64,000 nucleotides of DNA from Phycisphaeraceae bacterium (GCA_021299385.1 JAJTGZ010000008.1:1-64000); one strand, 5' to 3'. Positions 35,395 through 45,375 are shown, counted from the stretch's first letter. A program made the numbers and translations. The notes: generated by a model from the sequence alone, not told the origin.

Positions 35395-36006
35395 ATGGTC
35401 AAGCTCAACCGCATCTACACCAAAACCGGCGACACCGGGAGCACCGGCCTGGGCGATGGCCAGCGCGTCCGCAAGGACGACCCGCGCGTCGAGGCCTACG
35501 GCACCGTTGACGAGGCCAACGCCCAGCTCGGCGTCGCCCTCGTCATCGCCGCGCAGGCCGTACCGGGCACGCTCACCTCCCGCATCGCCGACCTGCTCCG
35601 ATCGATCCAGCACGACCTCTTTGACGTCGGCGCCGACCTCTGCTGCCCGATCCTCAAGGAGGAGGCCGCGGGCAAACGCCTCCGCATCACCGCCGCGCAG
35701 ACCAAACGCCTCGAAGACGCCATCGACGCGCACAACGACCACCTCGCCCCGCTGAACTCCTTCATCCTGCCCGGCGGCTCCCCCCTGGCCGCGGCGTTGC
35801 ACGTCGCCCGCACCGCCGCCCGGCGTGCCGAGCGCCTGACCGTAACCCTCCACGAGGCCGACAAGCACCGCACCAACCCCGAGGCGATCCGCTACCTCAA
35901 CCGCCTGAGCGACCTGCTCTTTGTCCTCGCCCGCGTCGCCAACGAGAACGGCGCGGGGGACATCCTCTGGGTCCCGGGCGTCAACCGCCCGAACGCCAAG
36001 CAGTAA
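35395..36006 (+). CDS. Cob(I)yrinic acid a,c-diamide adenosyltransferase (PduO-type)
   Basis: A 203-residue enzyme that transfers the adenosyl group of ATP to cob(I)alamin. Motifs IYTKTGDTGSTGLGDGQRV (ATP loop), VEAYGTVDEANAQLG and AALHVARTAARRAERL with LNRLSDLLFVLAR are all in place for the PduO family trimer. The start is ATG 35395. A TACACT hexamer 40 nt upstream may be its promoter. It is followed 34 nt later by the SpoIIE-type phosphatase. Confidence 0.95.
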   Translation: MVKLNRIYTKTGDTGSTGLGDGQRVRKDDPRVEAYGTVDEANAQLGVALVIAAQAVPGTLTSRIADLLRSIQHDLFDVGADLCCPILKEEAAGKRLRITAAQTKRLEDAIDAHNDHLAPLNSFILPGGSPLAAALHVARTAARRAERLTVTLHEADKHRTNPEAIRYLNRLSDLLFVLARVANENGAGDILWVPGVNRPNAKQ

Positions 36007-36040
36007 GTGGTGGCACCGGCCAGCCCGGCACGAGCAAACC

Positions 36041-37696
36041 ATGGCCGCCGCCCCCATCCATGACGACTTCCGCTTCGAGTACGACCAGGTGCAGCGTGCA
36101 CGCCTGCGCCGGCGCGTGCAGTGGTACGCCGGGGTGCTCATCGCCCTGAGACTCATCTCGCTGCTGGTGATGACCCTGAACGTGCTCAGCCAGGAGCAGG
36201 TTCACACCCCGTCGATCGCGCTGCTCGTATCGTTCGGCAGCAGCGCCTTTGCGATCTTCGCCTACGGGTGGGTCTTTGTCGACGCCTGGCAGACCGACCG
36301 ACCGCGACAGGCCCAGCTGCGCGTGCTGCGCTGGGTGCTCATCGCCACCACCATCCTGAGCACGCTTGTCTCGCTGCTGGTGGCCTACCTCATCAGCCCC
36401 GTCGAGCAGGACCCATCACAACTGGGGGTCTGGTCCTCCTGGCGCAATGCGTTGCTCTTTGCCGGCCTGCAGATGTTCACGGTCTTCCAGGTCCACTTCA
36501 TCGCGTGCGTCTTCCTCCCCTGGTCGCCACGCGAATCGGTGCGCCCGATGTTCCCCGTCCTGGGCCTGACAACCGGCTGCCTCTTGGTGCTGGCGTTCCT
36601 GGTCGGGTTTGCCGGCAGCAAGCCGACGGCCCCCTGGGTAACCATCCCCGCCGCCTTGATCCTGTCAATCGGCTGCGTCGCCGCGTTGCTCCCCGGCATC
36701 GCCGTCAGCTGGTGGAAATCCAGCCGGTTCGCCCGCGACTTCCTGATACAGCACCTCCGCCGCGGCTACACCGACATCCGCCGCGAGATGACCGACGCCC
36801 AGCGCATCCACGAGAACCTCTTCCCCCGCCCCGAGCAGCGTGGCGGCCTGCAACTCGACTACCGCTACGCACCCATGCGCGCCATCGGCGGCGATTACCT
36901 CTACGCCAAGTTCATCAACGGGCAAATCCTGGGCGCCCTCCGCACAGGCGAACTGCCCGACGGAACCGGCACACAACCACCCGACATCGAGCCATGCGAA
37001 CTCGTCCTCATCCTGGACGTCTGCGGCCACGGCATATCCGCCGCGCTGACCGTCAACCGCCTGCACGGTGAACTCGAACGCCAACTCGCCGAGCAGCCCA
37101 ACATCACCCCGGCCGAGCTGCTCTGCGCCCTCAACCGATACGTCTACCTCACCCTCGCGCACCACTCGATCTTTGTTACCGCCGTCGCCTTCCGCGTCAG
37201 CGAATCGACCGACCGCCTGCACTACGCCAGCGCGGGGCACCCCCCGGCAATCGTCCTACGCCCCGACGCCCCGGCCGAGTTGCTCGCCCCCACCGCCATG
37301 GTCCTGGGCGTCGACCGCGACCTCATGATCGAGGACCAGAACGCCTCGGTCCCCTTCCGCCCGGGCGACACGCTCATCGCCTACACCGACGGCGCTACCG
37401 AAGCACGCAACGTCCAGGGCGAAATACTGAGCACCAACGGCCTCTCAGACCTCGCCCAGGCCAGCGTCGGGGCCAGGAAGCCCCAGCCCGCACCCCGGCC
37501 AACGCCCCAGACCGCACCGCCACACTCGCCGGGCGTCTGCACGCGCCTCATGTCCGCGATCAACCAGCACCGCTTCGGCCCACCGACCGACGACACGCTG
37601 ATCGTGCACGTCTGCCGGGCATCCACCCCCGCCAGCACGCCCCCGCACGCGCCCGCCCCGCGACCAATACCGGCTACTCAAACCGCAGGTGCTTGA
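36041..37696 (+). CDS. Membrane PP2C/SpoIIE-type serine phosphatase
   Basis: A 551-residue protein. About six transmembrane segments fill residues 30-225. The C-terminal PPM domain has the metal-site motifs AIGGDYLYAKF, LILDVCGHGISAAL, IAYTDGATEARN and TDDTLIVHV. Such proteins dephosphorylate anti-sigma antagonists in partner-switching pathways; none is adjacent. A Pro-rich insert lies between the last two motifs. It overlaps the 3' end of the convergent AMP nucleosidase gene by 23 nt. Confidence 0.87.
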   Translation: MAAAPIHDDFRFEYDQVQRARLRRRVQWYAGVLIALRLISLLVMTLNVLSQEQVHTPSIALLVSFGSSAFAIFAYGWVFVDAWQTDRPRQAQLRVLRWVLIATTILSTLVSLLVAYLISPVEQDPSQLGVWSSWRNALLFAGLQMFTVFQVHFIACVFLPWSPRESVRPMFPVLGLTTGCLLVLAFLVGFAGSKPTAPWVTIPAALILSIGCVAALLPGIAVSWWKSSRFARDFLIQHLRRGYTDIRREMTDAQRIHENLFPRPEQRGGLQLDYRYAPMRAIGGDYLYAKFINGQILGALRTGELPDGTGTQPPDIEPCELVLILDVCGHGISAALTVNRLHGELERQLAEQPNITPAELLCALNRYVYLTLAHHSIFVTAVAFRVSESTDRLHYASAGHPPAIVLRPDAPAELLAPTAMVLGVDRDLMIEDQNASVPFRPGDTLIAYTDGATEARNVQGEILSTNGLSDLAQASVGARKPQPAPRPTPQTAPPHSPGVCTRLMSAINQHRFGPPTDDTLIVHVCRASTPASTPPHAPAPRPIPATQTAGA

Positions 37697-38447
37697 CGCT
37701 CTCGCCGCTGTCGCGCAGGTCTGCCAAAGCGTCGATACCGATCTCCAACTGCTTGAGCACATGCTCGCGCGTCACCGCCGCATCACTCGCGGCCGTCTTC
37801 ACCCCCTCGGGCGTCATCGGCATGTCGCTCACCAGCAGCAACGCCCCCTTGGGGATGTGGTTGACAAACCCCACAATAAAAATCGTCGCCGTCTCCATAT
37901 CAATCGCCTCGGCACGGATCAGACGCAGATAGTCCTTGAACGGCTCGTCATGCTCCCACACACGCCGGTTGGTCGTATACACCGTCCCCGTGAAGTAATC
38001 ACAATCATGCTCGATGATCGACTGGCTCACCGCCCGCTGGAGCCGAAAACTCGGCAGCGCGGGCACCTCACGCGGCAAGTAATCATCGCTCGCCCCCTCA
38101 CCGCGGATCGCCGCGATCGGGAGAACAAAGTCCCCCACCTGCGCCTTCTTCAGACCGCCGCACTTGCCCAGAAAGAGCACCGCCTTGGGCTCGACGGCCG
38201 ACAGCAGGTCCATGCACGTCGCGGCCATCGCGCTGCCCATGCCAAAGTTGAGCATCGTGATGTTCTCTGCCGTTGCCGACTGCATCGGCCGGTCGCGCCC
38301 CAGCACCGGCACCCCGAACCGCTCGGCAAAGCGGTCCACATAATCCGTGAAGTTCGAGAGCAAAATATACTGCCCAAAGTCCTCCAGCCGGCGGCCCGTG
38401 TACCTCGGCAACCAGTCGCGGACGATCTCATCCTTGGTCCGGAGCAT
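37674..38447 (-). CDS. amn: AMP nucleosidase
   Basis: A 257-residue phosphorylase-fold protein corresponding to the catalytic part of AMP nucleosidase, which splits AMP to adenine and ribose 5-phosphate. Typical segments are NFGMGSAMAATCMDLL, VLFLGKCGGLKKAQ, YTTNRRVWEHDEPF, EAIDMETATIF and LLLVSDMPMTPEG. It lacks the N-terminal domain of E. coli Amn (484 residues), as in the short form of other phyla. A GTG lies two codons upstream, but the TACGCT box 6 nt before ATG 38447 favours this start. Confidence 0.85.
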   Translation of the reverse strand: MLRTKDEIVRDWLPRYTGRRLEDFGQYILLSNFTDYVDRFAERFGVPVLGRDRPMQSATAENITMLNFGMGSAMAATCMDLLSAVEPKAVLFLGKCGGLKKAQVGDFVLPIAAIRGEGASDDYLPREVPALPSFRLQRAVSQSIIEHDCDYFTGTVYTTNRRVWEHDEPFKDYLRLIRAEAIDMETATIFIVGFVNHIPKGALLLVSDMPMTPEGVKTAASDAAVTREHVLKQLEIGIDALADLRDSGESVKHLRFE

Positions 38448-38453
38448 GCCCAC

Positions 38454-38459
38454 AGCGTA
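38454..38459 (-). promoter_or_regulatory. TANNCT box (TACGCT) upstream of the AMP nucleosidase gene
   Basis: On the minus strand TACGCT is 6 nt before ATG 38447. Confidence 0.45.
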
Positions 38460-38507
38460 CGGCAGCAGACCCGCCCACGCCGACTACGGATCGCCAATCT
38501 TGCTCGC

Positions 38508-38645
38508 ACAGAACCCCTCCCCCGAGCAAGTGGGCAGGGGTGGGGTTGGCAACTTCGGACACACGGCAATCACTGGCGACCATATCAAGAGGGTGTTTCA
38601 GAAATCAAAAACCACGGGCTAGAAGCCCCTGCCACCCGGTTCAGA
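38508..38645. repeat. GGGGAGGGG-hairpin repeat and AGAAGCC repeat
   Basis: AACCCCTCCCCCGAGC with GGCAGGGGTGGGGTTGGCAACTTCG is a copy of the dispersed hairpin repeat best seen at 57843. A GGGCTAGAAGCCCCTGCCACC-type repeat follows at 38620. Confidence 0.6.
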
Positions 38646-38653
38646 AACAGCCT

Positions 38654-39256
38654 CTAGCACCCACCCTCGCCGCCCACCAGCCGCTTGCTCAGCACCAAAC
38701 TGTTGTAATTCGTATACGGCCACTTCCACACACCCACCACCCGGTACCCACGACGCAAGTAGTAATCACGCAGCCCATGGTCCGGCTCGGCCATCGACAA
38801 CGCCAGTTCCGTGCTCCCAAGCTCAACCGCCCGCGCCTCCACCGTGCCAAGCAACTTCCCACCCACGCCCGCGCCCTGCAACCACGGGTCCACCGCAAAC
38901 TGGCTAAACGCCAACACGCCCGCACGCATAAAAAACGGCGGCCCCTCATCCGGCTCCTTCTCGGCCAGGATAATCACCCCCACAATCTGCTCACCTGCCT
39001 CCGCCGACAAAGTGCCCGCCCCCGGCACGCACACAGCGATATAGCACTCACCGCTTGATAGACGCCGGAGCGTAACCTGCTCATCCTGCCGGCCCGCGAG
39101 CGGCCGTAGACCCATCCCCACCTGCTTGGCATACGCCCGGTGCAAGAGAGCCGTTACCTGCCCAACCCCATCGCCGGGCGTCCAGCGCCGAACAACCACC
39201 CCCGGGGCGTCCTTGCCGTGCGCATGTGCCCGGGCTGGTTGAGGTGATGTCAACAA
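38654..39256 (-). CDS. GNAT family N-acetyltransferase
   Basis: About 200 residues with the GNAT fold. The acetyl-CoA loop is WLQGAGVGGKLLGTVEARA, preceded by FSQFAVDPW and followed by LRDYYLRRGYRVVG. The substrate is unknown. The start is taken as TTG 39256 because a TACTCT box ends 5 nt upstream; two further TTG codons upstream are in frame but overlap the box. A tandem repeat lies directly upstream of the gene. Confidence 0.8.
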   Translation of the reverse strand: MLTSPQPARAHAHGKDAPGVVVRRWTPGDGVGQVTALLHRAYAKQVGMGLRPLAGRQDEQVTLRRLSSGECYIAVCVPGAGTLSAEAGEQIVGVIILAEKEPDEGPPFFMRAGVLAFSQFAVDPWLQGAGVGGKLLGTVEARAVELGSTELALSMAEPDHGLRDYYLRRGYRVVGVWKWPYTNYNSLVLSKRLVGGEGGC

Positions 39257-39261
39257 CGCCA

Positions 39262-39267
39262 AGAGTA
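39262..39267 (-). promoter_or_regulatory. TANNCT box (TACTCT) upstream of the GNAT gene
   Basis: On the minus strand TACTCT is 5 nt before TTG 39256. Confidence 0.35.
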
Positions 39268-39274
39268 CGCGCTC

Positions 39275-39412
39275 CCAGCCGGATGGCGCCGGCTTCCAGC
39301 CGGGTGGCGCCGGCTTCCAGCCGGGTGGCGCGGGCTTCCAGCCGGTGGCGCGGGCTTCCAGCCGGTGGCGCGGGCTTCCAGCCGGTGGCGCGGGCTTCCA
39401 GCCCGCGCTCCA
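39275..39412. repeat. Tandem repeat of GGCTTCCAGCCGGGTGGCGC units
   Basis: About seven head-to-tail copies of a 19-20 nt unit (GGCTTCCAGCCGGxTGGCGC). Single related copies are found near 4909, 53815 and 54520. Confidence 0.9.
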
Positions 39413-39421
39413 ACACCCCCA

Positions 39422-39913
39422 TCAATCATCCTTGATCCCAATCGCACGGTGCCCCTTCTCGCGCAGCTCGGCTACAGCCTTGATGTCCGCGCTGGCCGCC
39501 TCAACATTGCCCTCGATGATGTTCTGCTCGCACACCAGCAGCCGCTGCAGCACGGCGATGAGATTGACACGGTTCGCAACCTTTATCGCCGACCGCTCGG
39601 CATCGTCCTTCGCCCTGTCGAGCACATCACCCGGCACCGGCGCACTCTTGGCCCACAAGCACGCACGCTGCATCTCGCTGACAAGCCGGAGCGCCTCCTC
39701 CTTCTTGCTCGCATCGCCGACAATCCCCCGCAGCGCCTTCAGCGACCGGCCCATCGTCTTCATCGCCCCCTCAACGCTCGAAGGCTCACCCCGCGCCGGC
39801 GGCGCCTTGCTCCCCGGTTCACGCGCCATCGCCACCAGCCCGACCCCGGCAACCGCCAGCACCACCAGCATCAATCCGAGCCGGCCCTTGAACGTCCCGC
39901 AACTGCTCATCAT
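39422..39913 (-). CDS. Cytochrome b562-like periplasmic protein
   Basis: A 163-residue protein with a signal anchor (LGLMLVVLAVAGVGLVAMA) and a four-helix-like mature part. AMKTMGRSLKALRG aligns with the start of cytochrome b562, where Met is a haem ligand, and the end REKGHRAIG places a His where b562 has its second ligand. A soluble b-type haem role is inferred. GAGGAG is 4 nt upstream of ATG 39913 and 7 nt upstream of a second ATG at 39910; either could be used. Confidence 0.6.
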   Translation of the reverse strand: MMSSCGTFKGRLGLMLVVLAVAGVGLVAMAREPGSKAPPARGEPSSVEGAMKTMGRSLKALRGIVGDASKKEEALRLVSEMQRACLWAKSAPVPGDVLDRAKDDAERSAIKVANRVNLIAVLQRLLVCEQNIIEGNVEAASADIKAVAELREKGHRAIGIKDD

Positions 39914-39945
39914 CGATCTCCTCAACCTTTCACTGCTCTCTTATC

Positions 39946-39985
39946 AGAACCCCTCCCCGAAGGGGAGAGGCAGCGGTGGGGTTGC
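39946..39985. repeat. GGGGAGGGG-hairpin repeat copy
   Basis: AACCCCTCCCCGAAGGGGAG with CAGCGGTGGGGTT, a degenerate copy of the family at 57843. Confidence 0.6.
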
Positions 39986-40036
39986 TTGACCCCAAAGGCA
40001 CCAGTAAACGCTGACAAACCAACCCAACCACCACCC

Positions 40037-43000
40037 TCACGAATATGAACTCATCGGCGGGCACGTACACACCAGGTTCCTGTCCCCATACGGATTATCC
40101 ACTCGCGAAACAGGCGGCCAGAACTTCGCCGCCCGCAGCCACGCCGCCGGGTACGCCGCCTTCTCCCGCCCATACGCCCGCTCCCACACATCCGCACCGA
40201 CCACCTCCTGCGTGTGCGGCGCGTGCTTGAGCACGTTGTTGCTCTTGTCCGCCTTGCCCGTGGCGACCTCCTCGATCTCACGACCGATGCCGATCATCGC
40301 ATCGCAGAACCGGTCCAGCTCCGCACGGTCCTCGCTCTCCGTCGGCTCGATCATCAAGGTCCCGGCCACGGGCCAGCTCATCGTCGGGCCGTGGAACCCA
40401 TAGTCCTGCAACCGCTTGGCAATGTCGTCCACGCTCACGCCCGCGCGTGCGTTCGCACCGCGCACATCCAAGATAAACTCGTGCGCGCACAACCCCGACT
40501 TGCCCCTAAACAGCACCGGGAAGTGCCCCTCCAGACGCTTGGCCATGTAGTTGGCGTTCAGGCACGCCACCTGCGTCGCCCGCCGAAGGCCCTCGGCACC
40601 CATCATCGCAATATACATCCAGCTGATCGTCAAAATACTCGGCGAGCCAAACGGCGCCGCCGAAACAGGCCCCGTTGCGCTCCTGCCACCACCCGCCTCC
40701 CGATTCACCTTGCTCTGGCCCGCAAACGGCGACGCCACCGGGTGCCCGGCCATGAACGGCGCAAGGTGCCTCTTCATACAGATCGGCCCCATCCCAGGCC
40801 CACCACCGCCGTGCGGGATGCAAAAGGTCTTGTGCAAGTTCAGGTGGCAAACGTCCGCCCCGATCACGCCCGGGCTGGTCAGCCCGACCTGCGCGTTCAT
40901 GTTCGCACCGTCCATATACACCTGCCCGCCCGCCTCGTGCACAAGCCGGCAGATCTCCTTGATCGACTCCTCAAACACGCCATACGTGCTCGGATACGTA
41001 ACCATCAGCGCACCAAGGTTGGCCTTGTGCTCGTCGATCTTTGCCCGCAGGTCCGCCAGGTCGATGTCCCCCTGCGCATCGTTCTTGACGGGCACAACCC
41101 GCATCCCCGCGATCACCGCCGATGCAGGGTTCGTGCCGTGCGCAGAATCCGGGATCAAGCAAACATCGCGGTGGTGCTCGCCACGCGAGTGGTGATACGC
41201 CCGTATCACCAGCAGCCCGGCATACTCACCCTGGCTCCCCGCGTTGGGCTGCAAACTCACCGCATCAAAGCCCGTGATCTCCGCCAGCCACGCCTCAAGG
41301 TCCTGGAACAACCGCGCATACCCCTTGGCCTGCGCCGCCGGGGCGAACGGGTGCATCCGCCCAAACTCCGGCCACGTAACCGGGGTCATCTCACTGGTCG
41401 CGTTCAGTTTCATCGTGCACGAGCCCAGCGGGATCATGCTCTGCGCCAGCGACAAGTCGCGCCCCATCAGCCGGAAGATGTACCGCAGCATCTCATGCTC
41501 AGAATGGTGCGTGTTGAAAACCGGGTGCGTCAGGAACGCGCTCGCACGCGCAAAAACCCCCGGCACCGGCACCACGCCCTTGCCCAGCAGCGCGTCGATA
41601 TCCTCGCGCCCCGAACCGCCAAAGGCCGCCAGCACCCCCTGCACGCACGCGCGGTCGGTCGTCTCGTCGCAAGAAATCCCCAGACTCCCATCCCCAAAGT
41701 CGCGAAGGTTGATCCCGCGCTCCGCCGCCGCGGCCAGCACAACCCCGGCACTCTTGCCCACGGGCCGCACACGCAGCGTGTCAAAGACCAGATCATCATC
41801 GCTGATCTGGTGCCCCTGCTTGCGCAGGCCGGCCCGGAGCGCGTGCGCATACGCCCGCACCCTCTGGGCAATCCGCACCAGCCCACTGGGCCCGTGATAC
41901 GCCGCATACATCCCCGCGCAGATCGCCAGCAGCGCCTGGGACGTGCAGATATTGCTCGTCGCCTTGTCGCGCTTGATGTGCTGCTCGCGCGTCTGGATCG
42001 CCATCCGCAACGCGGGCTTCCCCTGCGCATCCCGGCTCACACCGATGATCCGCCCGGGCATCTTCCGCGCGTGCTCGGCCCGCGTGGCAATAAACGCCGC
42101 GTGCGGCCCCCCGAACCCCATCGGCACCCCGAACCGCTGCGCCGAACCCACCGCCACATCCGCCCCCCACTCCCCAGGGGGCGTCAACAGCGTCAGCGCC
42201 AACAGGTCCGTCGCCGCAACCACCACCACCCCAGCACCCTTGGCCCGCGCGCACAACTCTCGATAGCACTCCACACGCCCGTCGCTGGTTGGATACTGCA
42301 CGATCAACCCGCAGACATCCGCATCGAGCTTCATCTCGCCCGGCGAAGAGACCCGCACCGTCAGCCCCATGCTCTCCGCACGCGTCTGCACCACCGCGAT
42401 CGTCTGCGGGTGGCAGTCGTCGGCAACCAAAAACGCCGGCTTCTCATGGTTCCCGATCGCGTAACACATCGCCATCGCCTCCGCCGCCGCCGTCCCCTCA
42501 TCCAACAGCGACGCGCCCGCCAACGGCAACCCCGTCAGGTCGCTGACCATCGTCTGGAAGTTCAGCAGCGCCTCCAACCTCCCCTGCGCGATCTCCGCCT
42601 GATACGGCGTGTACTGCGTGTACCACCCCGGGTTCTCAATAATGTTCCTCAGAATCACCCCAGGCGTGATCGTGTCAAAGTAACCCATCCCGATCATCGA
42701 CCGCGCAACCACATTCCCCCCCGCGATCTCCTTCAACCGCGCCAACGCCTCACTCTCAGTCAACGCCACGGGCAGGTTCATCGCCGACCGATTCCGAATC
42801 CCCTCGGGCACCACCGCATCCGTAAACGACTCGATGTCATTAAACCCCACCACCGCAAGCATCTCGGCGATCTCATCAGCACCCGGCCCGATGTGCCGAT
42901 GCGCAAAGGTATCCGAAGCATCTAAAATCGAACCCGCACCCCCACTACCGCCCGTCGGCGCTGAAGGCGGAGCACCCACCACCGGCGCAGCTGCGCCCAT

Positions 43001-43042
43001 GCTGTGCGTGTGGACCGGGGTTGAAGATCGCGTCATGGTCAT
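40037..43042 (-). CDS. gcvP: Glycine dehydrogenase (decarboxylating), P protein
   Basis: A 1001-residue single-chain P protein of the glycine cleavage system. It decarboxylates glycine with pyridoxal phosphate and passes the aminomethyl group to the H protein. FAHRHIGPG starts the first half, [19 protein letters not shown] and [12 protein letters not shown] follow, and the PLP lysine is in [19 protein letters not shown] in the second half. It is longer than the usual 950 residues by a Ser/Gly/Ala-rich N-terminal extension. gcvT and gcvH are not in the window. AGGCGGGAC is a possible ribosome site for ATG 43042. Confidence 0.96.
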   Translation of the reverse strand: MTMTRSSTPVHTHSMGAAAPVVGAPPSAPTGGSGGAGSILDASDTFAHRHIGPGADEIAEMLAVVGFNDIESFTDAVVPEGIRNRSAMNLPVALTESEALARLKEIAGGNVVARSMIGMGYFDTITPGVILRNIIENPGWYTQYTPYQAEIAQGRLEALLNFQTMVSDLTGLPLAGASLLDEGTAAAEAMAMCYAIGNHEKPAFLVADDCHPQTIAVVQTRAESMGLTVRVSSPGEMKLDADVCGLIVQYPTSDGRVECYRELCARAKGAGVVVVAATDLLALTLLTPPGEWGADVAVGSAQRFGVPMGFGGPHAAFIATRAEHARKMPGRIIGVSRDAQGKPALRMAIQTREQHIKRDKATSNICTSQALLAICAGMYAAYHGPSGLVRIAQRVRAYAHALRAGLRKQGHQISDDDLVFDTLRVRPVGKSAGVVLAAAAERGINLRDFGDGSLGISCDETTDRACVQGVLAAFGGSGREDIDALLGKGVVPVPGVFARASAFLTHPVFNTHHSEHEMLRYIFRLMGRDLSLAQSMIPLGSCTMKLNATSEMTPVTWPEFGRMHPFAPAAQAKGYARLFQDLEAWLAEITGFDAVSLQPNAGSQGEYAGLLVIRAYHHSRGEHHRDVCLIPDSAHGTNPASAVIAGMRVVPVKNDAQGDIDLADLRAKIDEHKANLGALMVTYPSTYGVFEESIKEICRLVHEAGGQVYMDGANMNAQVGLTSPGVIGADVCHLNLHKTFCIPHGGGGPGMGPICMKRHLAPFMAGHPVASPFAGQSKVNREAGGGRSATGPVSAAPFGSPSILTISWMYIAMMGAEGLRRATQVACLNANYMAKRLEGHFPVLFRGKSGLCAHEFILDVRGANARAGVSVDDIAKRLQDYGFHGPTMSWPVAGTLMIEPTESEDRAELDRFCDAMIGIGREIEEVATGKADKSNNVLKHAPHTQEVVGADVWERAYGREKAAYPAAWLRAAKFWPPVSRVDNPYGDRNLVCTCPPMSSYS

Positions 43043-43217
43043 GGTTGTCCCGCCTCAAAGGCGATGCGGTCGAGCGAATCGCCGGGTGTGTGAATAAACA
43101 TCGAGAACAGGCAATAGTAGCGGCCGCCGCCCGCACTTTGCACACCCAAACCACACCCAACGCCCTCCCACCTACCCTGCACCGCACACGCACCGCACGC
43201 ACAGCACGGACCCACCC

Positions 43218-44762
43218 ATGCCCAACCACACCCCCCTCTTTAAACGACTGGGCCTCGTCAACCACCCACGCTTTGTCGCCAAGCCACCCGCCCAACCCGG
43301 CACCACCATCATCACCTCCCATAACCCCGCTACAGGACAAACCCTCGCCGGCGTCCGTGCCGATACCCGCGCTTCCTACGCACGAACCCTCGATACCGCC
43401 GAGCGTGCCTTCCGGTCCTGGCGCTCCGTCCCCGCGCCCGTCCGCGGCCAGCTCATCCGCGCCCTCGGCGACGCCTTCCGCGCCCACAAAGCCGACCTGG
43501 GCATGCTCGTCAGCCTTGAAGTCGGCAAGATCATCGCCGAGGGCCAGGGCGAAATCCAAGAGATCGTCGATATCGCCGACTTCGCCGTCGGCCTCTCCAG
43601 GCAACTGCCAGGCCACGTCTTCCCAAGCGAACGCGCCGGGCACCGCATCATCGAGCAGTGGCTCCCACTCGGGCCAATCGGCGTCATCTCGGCCTTCAAC
43701 TTCCCCGCCGCCGTCTGGGCCTGGAACGCCACACTCGCCGCCGTCTGTGGCAACCCAATCATCTGGAAGCCCAGCCTCCTCGCACCCCTGACCGCACTCG
43801 CCTGCAACGCCATCGCCACCCGCGTCGCCGCCGACCACGGCCACCCCGACATCTTCCAACTCCTCCTCGGCACCGACGAAGAAATCGCCAAGCCACTCGT
43901 CGCCGACAAACGCCTGCCCCTCATCAGCGCCACCGGCAGCACACGCATGGGCCGCGCCGTCGGACAGGCCGTCGCCGCTCGCCTCGGGCGCTCCCTCCTC
44001 GAGCTCGGCGGCAACAACGCCGTCATCCTCGCCCCCGACGCCGACCTCAAACTCGCCATCCCCTCCATCGTCTTCGGCGCCGTCGGCACCGCCGGCCAAC
44101 GCTGCACCACCACACGCCGGCTCATCGTCCACGAAAAACTCGCCAACAAAGTCTGCACCAGCCTCGTCAACGCCTACGCCCAGGTCATGACCAAAATCGG
44201 CGACCCGACCCGCCCAGGCACACTCGTCGGCCCACTGATCAACGCCCACGCCGTCGCTTCCTTCGAGCACGCTGTCGCCGCCGCGCGGGCGCAAGGGGGC
44301 ACCATCCTCGCCGGCGGCGCACGCGTCAAACGCCCAAGCCTCAAAGGTGGCCACTACGTCCAGCCCACCATCATCCGCGCCCCGGCGACCAACAAACTCC
44401 CCATCGCCCAGGAAGAAACCTTCGCACCCATCCTCTACATCTTCACCTACAAAACCACACAGCAGGCCATCGATATACAGAACAGCGTCCCCGTTGGCCT
44501 CTCCAGCGCGATGTTCACCGAGAGCTACCGCACCGCCGAGGCCTTCCTCAACAACGACGGCTCCGGATCCGATTGCGGCATCGCCAACATCAACTGCGGC
44601 ACCAGCGGCGCCGAAATCGGCGGCGCATTCGGCGGCGAAAAAGAGACCGGCGGCGGACGAGAGTCCGGCTCCGACTCCTGGAAAATCTACATGCGCCGAC
44701 AAACCTCCACACTCAACTTCTCAGGCTCCATCCAACTCGCACAAGGGATCACGTTTCAGTAA
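43218..44762 (+). CDS. Aldehyde dehydrogenase, ALDH7 (aminoadipate semialdehyde) type
   Basis: A 514-residue dehydrogenase. Features of ALDH7/antiquitin are SAFNFPAAVWAWN, ISATGSTRMG, LLELGGNNAVIL (base Glu), and GTAGQRCTTTRRL (catalytic Cys), with GGAFGGEKETGGGRESGSD near the end. Family members oxidise alpha-aminoadipate semialdehyde in lysine breakdown or betaine aldehyde-type substrates. It is divergent from gcvP, with 175 nt between. No clear ribosome site or TANNCT box is seen. Confidence 0.9.
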   Translation: MPNHTPLFKRLGLVNHPRFVAKPPAQPGTTIITSHNPATGQTLAGVRADTRASYARTLDTAERAFRSWRSVPAPVRGQLIRALGDAFRAHKADLGMLVSLEVGKIIAEGQGEIQEIVDIADFAVGLSRQLPGHVFPSERAGHRIIEQWLPLGPIGVISAFNFPAAVWAWNATLAAVCGNPIIWKPSLLAPLTALACNAIATRVAADHGHPDIFQLLLGTDEEIAKPLVADKRLPLISATGSTRMGRAVGQAVAARLGRSLLELGGNNAVILAPDADLKLAIPSIVFGAVGTAGQRCTTTRRLIVHEKLANKVCTSLVNAYAQVMTKIGDPTRPGTLVGPLINAHAVASFEHAVAAARAQGGTILAGGARVKRPSLKGGHYVQPTIIRAPATNKLPIAQEETFAPILYIFTYKTTQQAIDIQNSVPVGLSSAMFTESYRTAEAFLNNDGSGSDCGIANINCGTSGAEIGGAFGGEKETGGGRESGSDSWKIYMRRQTSTLNFSGSIQLAQGITFQ

Positions 44763-44799
44763 CGATTCTCCCACGATCGCGGCCTCAAACACGGCCCTG

Positions 44800-44990
44800 A
44801 AGAGGTTCGCGGAGGGGGCGGAGGTCAGCGGAGGAACGCGGAGAAATGCTGGAGTTACAACGAAGGGAACAACTGGCCCGCGCACGCAAGGGCCGTGTTT
44901 TCAACAGACGTGGCAGGGTGCCCATGAGTGCGGACCAAAACCTCTTCTCCGCGTCCCTCCGCAATACTCCGCCCCCTCCGCGAACCTCTT
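44800..44990. repeat. 191-bp element with long terminal inverted repeats
   Basis: A perfect 24-nt inverted repeat (44800-44823 and 44967-44990, core AGAGGTTCGCGGAGG) is extended inward by a further 18-nt pair with one mismatch (44829-44846 and 44945-44962). The inner ~100 nt are unique. The right end touches the acpS stop. It is MITE-like in shape but shows no transposase or clear target duplication. Confidence 0.8.
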
Positions 44991-44991
44991 A

Positions 44992-45375
44992 CTACCCCCC
45001 AAACGCCAGCACACTCGCCACCGACACCACCTTCGTGTGCGAAATCGAAACGCTCCACCCGGCGATCCCGCGCTCCCGCGCAATCTCCCCCGCCCGTCCA
45101 CTGATCACCAACTCAGGCCGGCCCGATGCCTGCGTGTGCAACGCCACGTCCTGCCAGGTGATCCCGCACGAAAGCCCCGTACCCAAGGCCTTCAACGCCG
45201 CCTCCTTGGCCGCGAACCTTGCCGCCAGCCGCTGGTCCAGCCTCGAGTCCTCGGCACAATCCTCCAACTCCCGCGCTGTGAACACCCGCTCTAAAAACCG
45301 CCCCCCGTGCTCGGCACGCATCCGCCCCACACGCGCAACCTCGATGATGTCCACGCCATGACCAAACACACGCAT
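44992..45375 (-). CDS. acpS: Holo-[acyl-carrier-protein] synthase
   Basis: A 127-residue phosphopantetheinyl transferase that activates acyl carrier protein. GHGVDIIEVARV holds the magnesium-binding Asp and RFAAKEAALKALG the catalytic Glu/Lys. GWSVSISHTKVVSVASV closes the fold. The frame is open upstream through a 12-mer repeat, but the start MRVFGHGVDII at 45375 matches the family. It is divergent from the OsmC-like gene, 84 nt away. Confidence 0.94.
   Translation of the reverse strand: MRVFGHGVDIIEVARVGRMRAEHGGRFLERVFTARELEDCAEDSRLDQRLAARFAAKEAALKALGTGLSCGITWQDVALHTQASGRPELVISGRAGEIARERGIAGWSVSISHTKVVSVASVLAFGG

Noticed and set aside
39275-39412. CRISPR array
   Set aside because: Units are head-to-tail with no spacers and no cas genes are near.
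40214-42925. Plus-strand open frame of about 900 residues opposite gcvP
   Set aside because: Arg/His/Pro-rich antisense shadow; gcvP on the minus strand is unambiguous.
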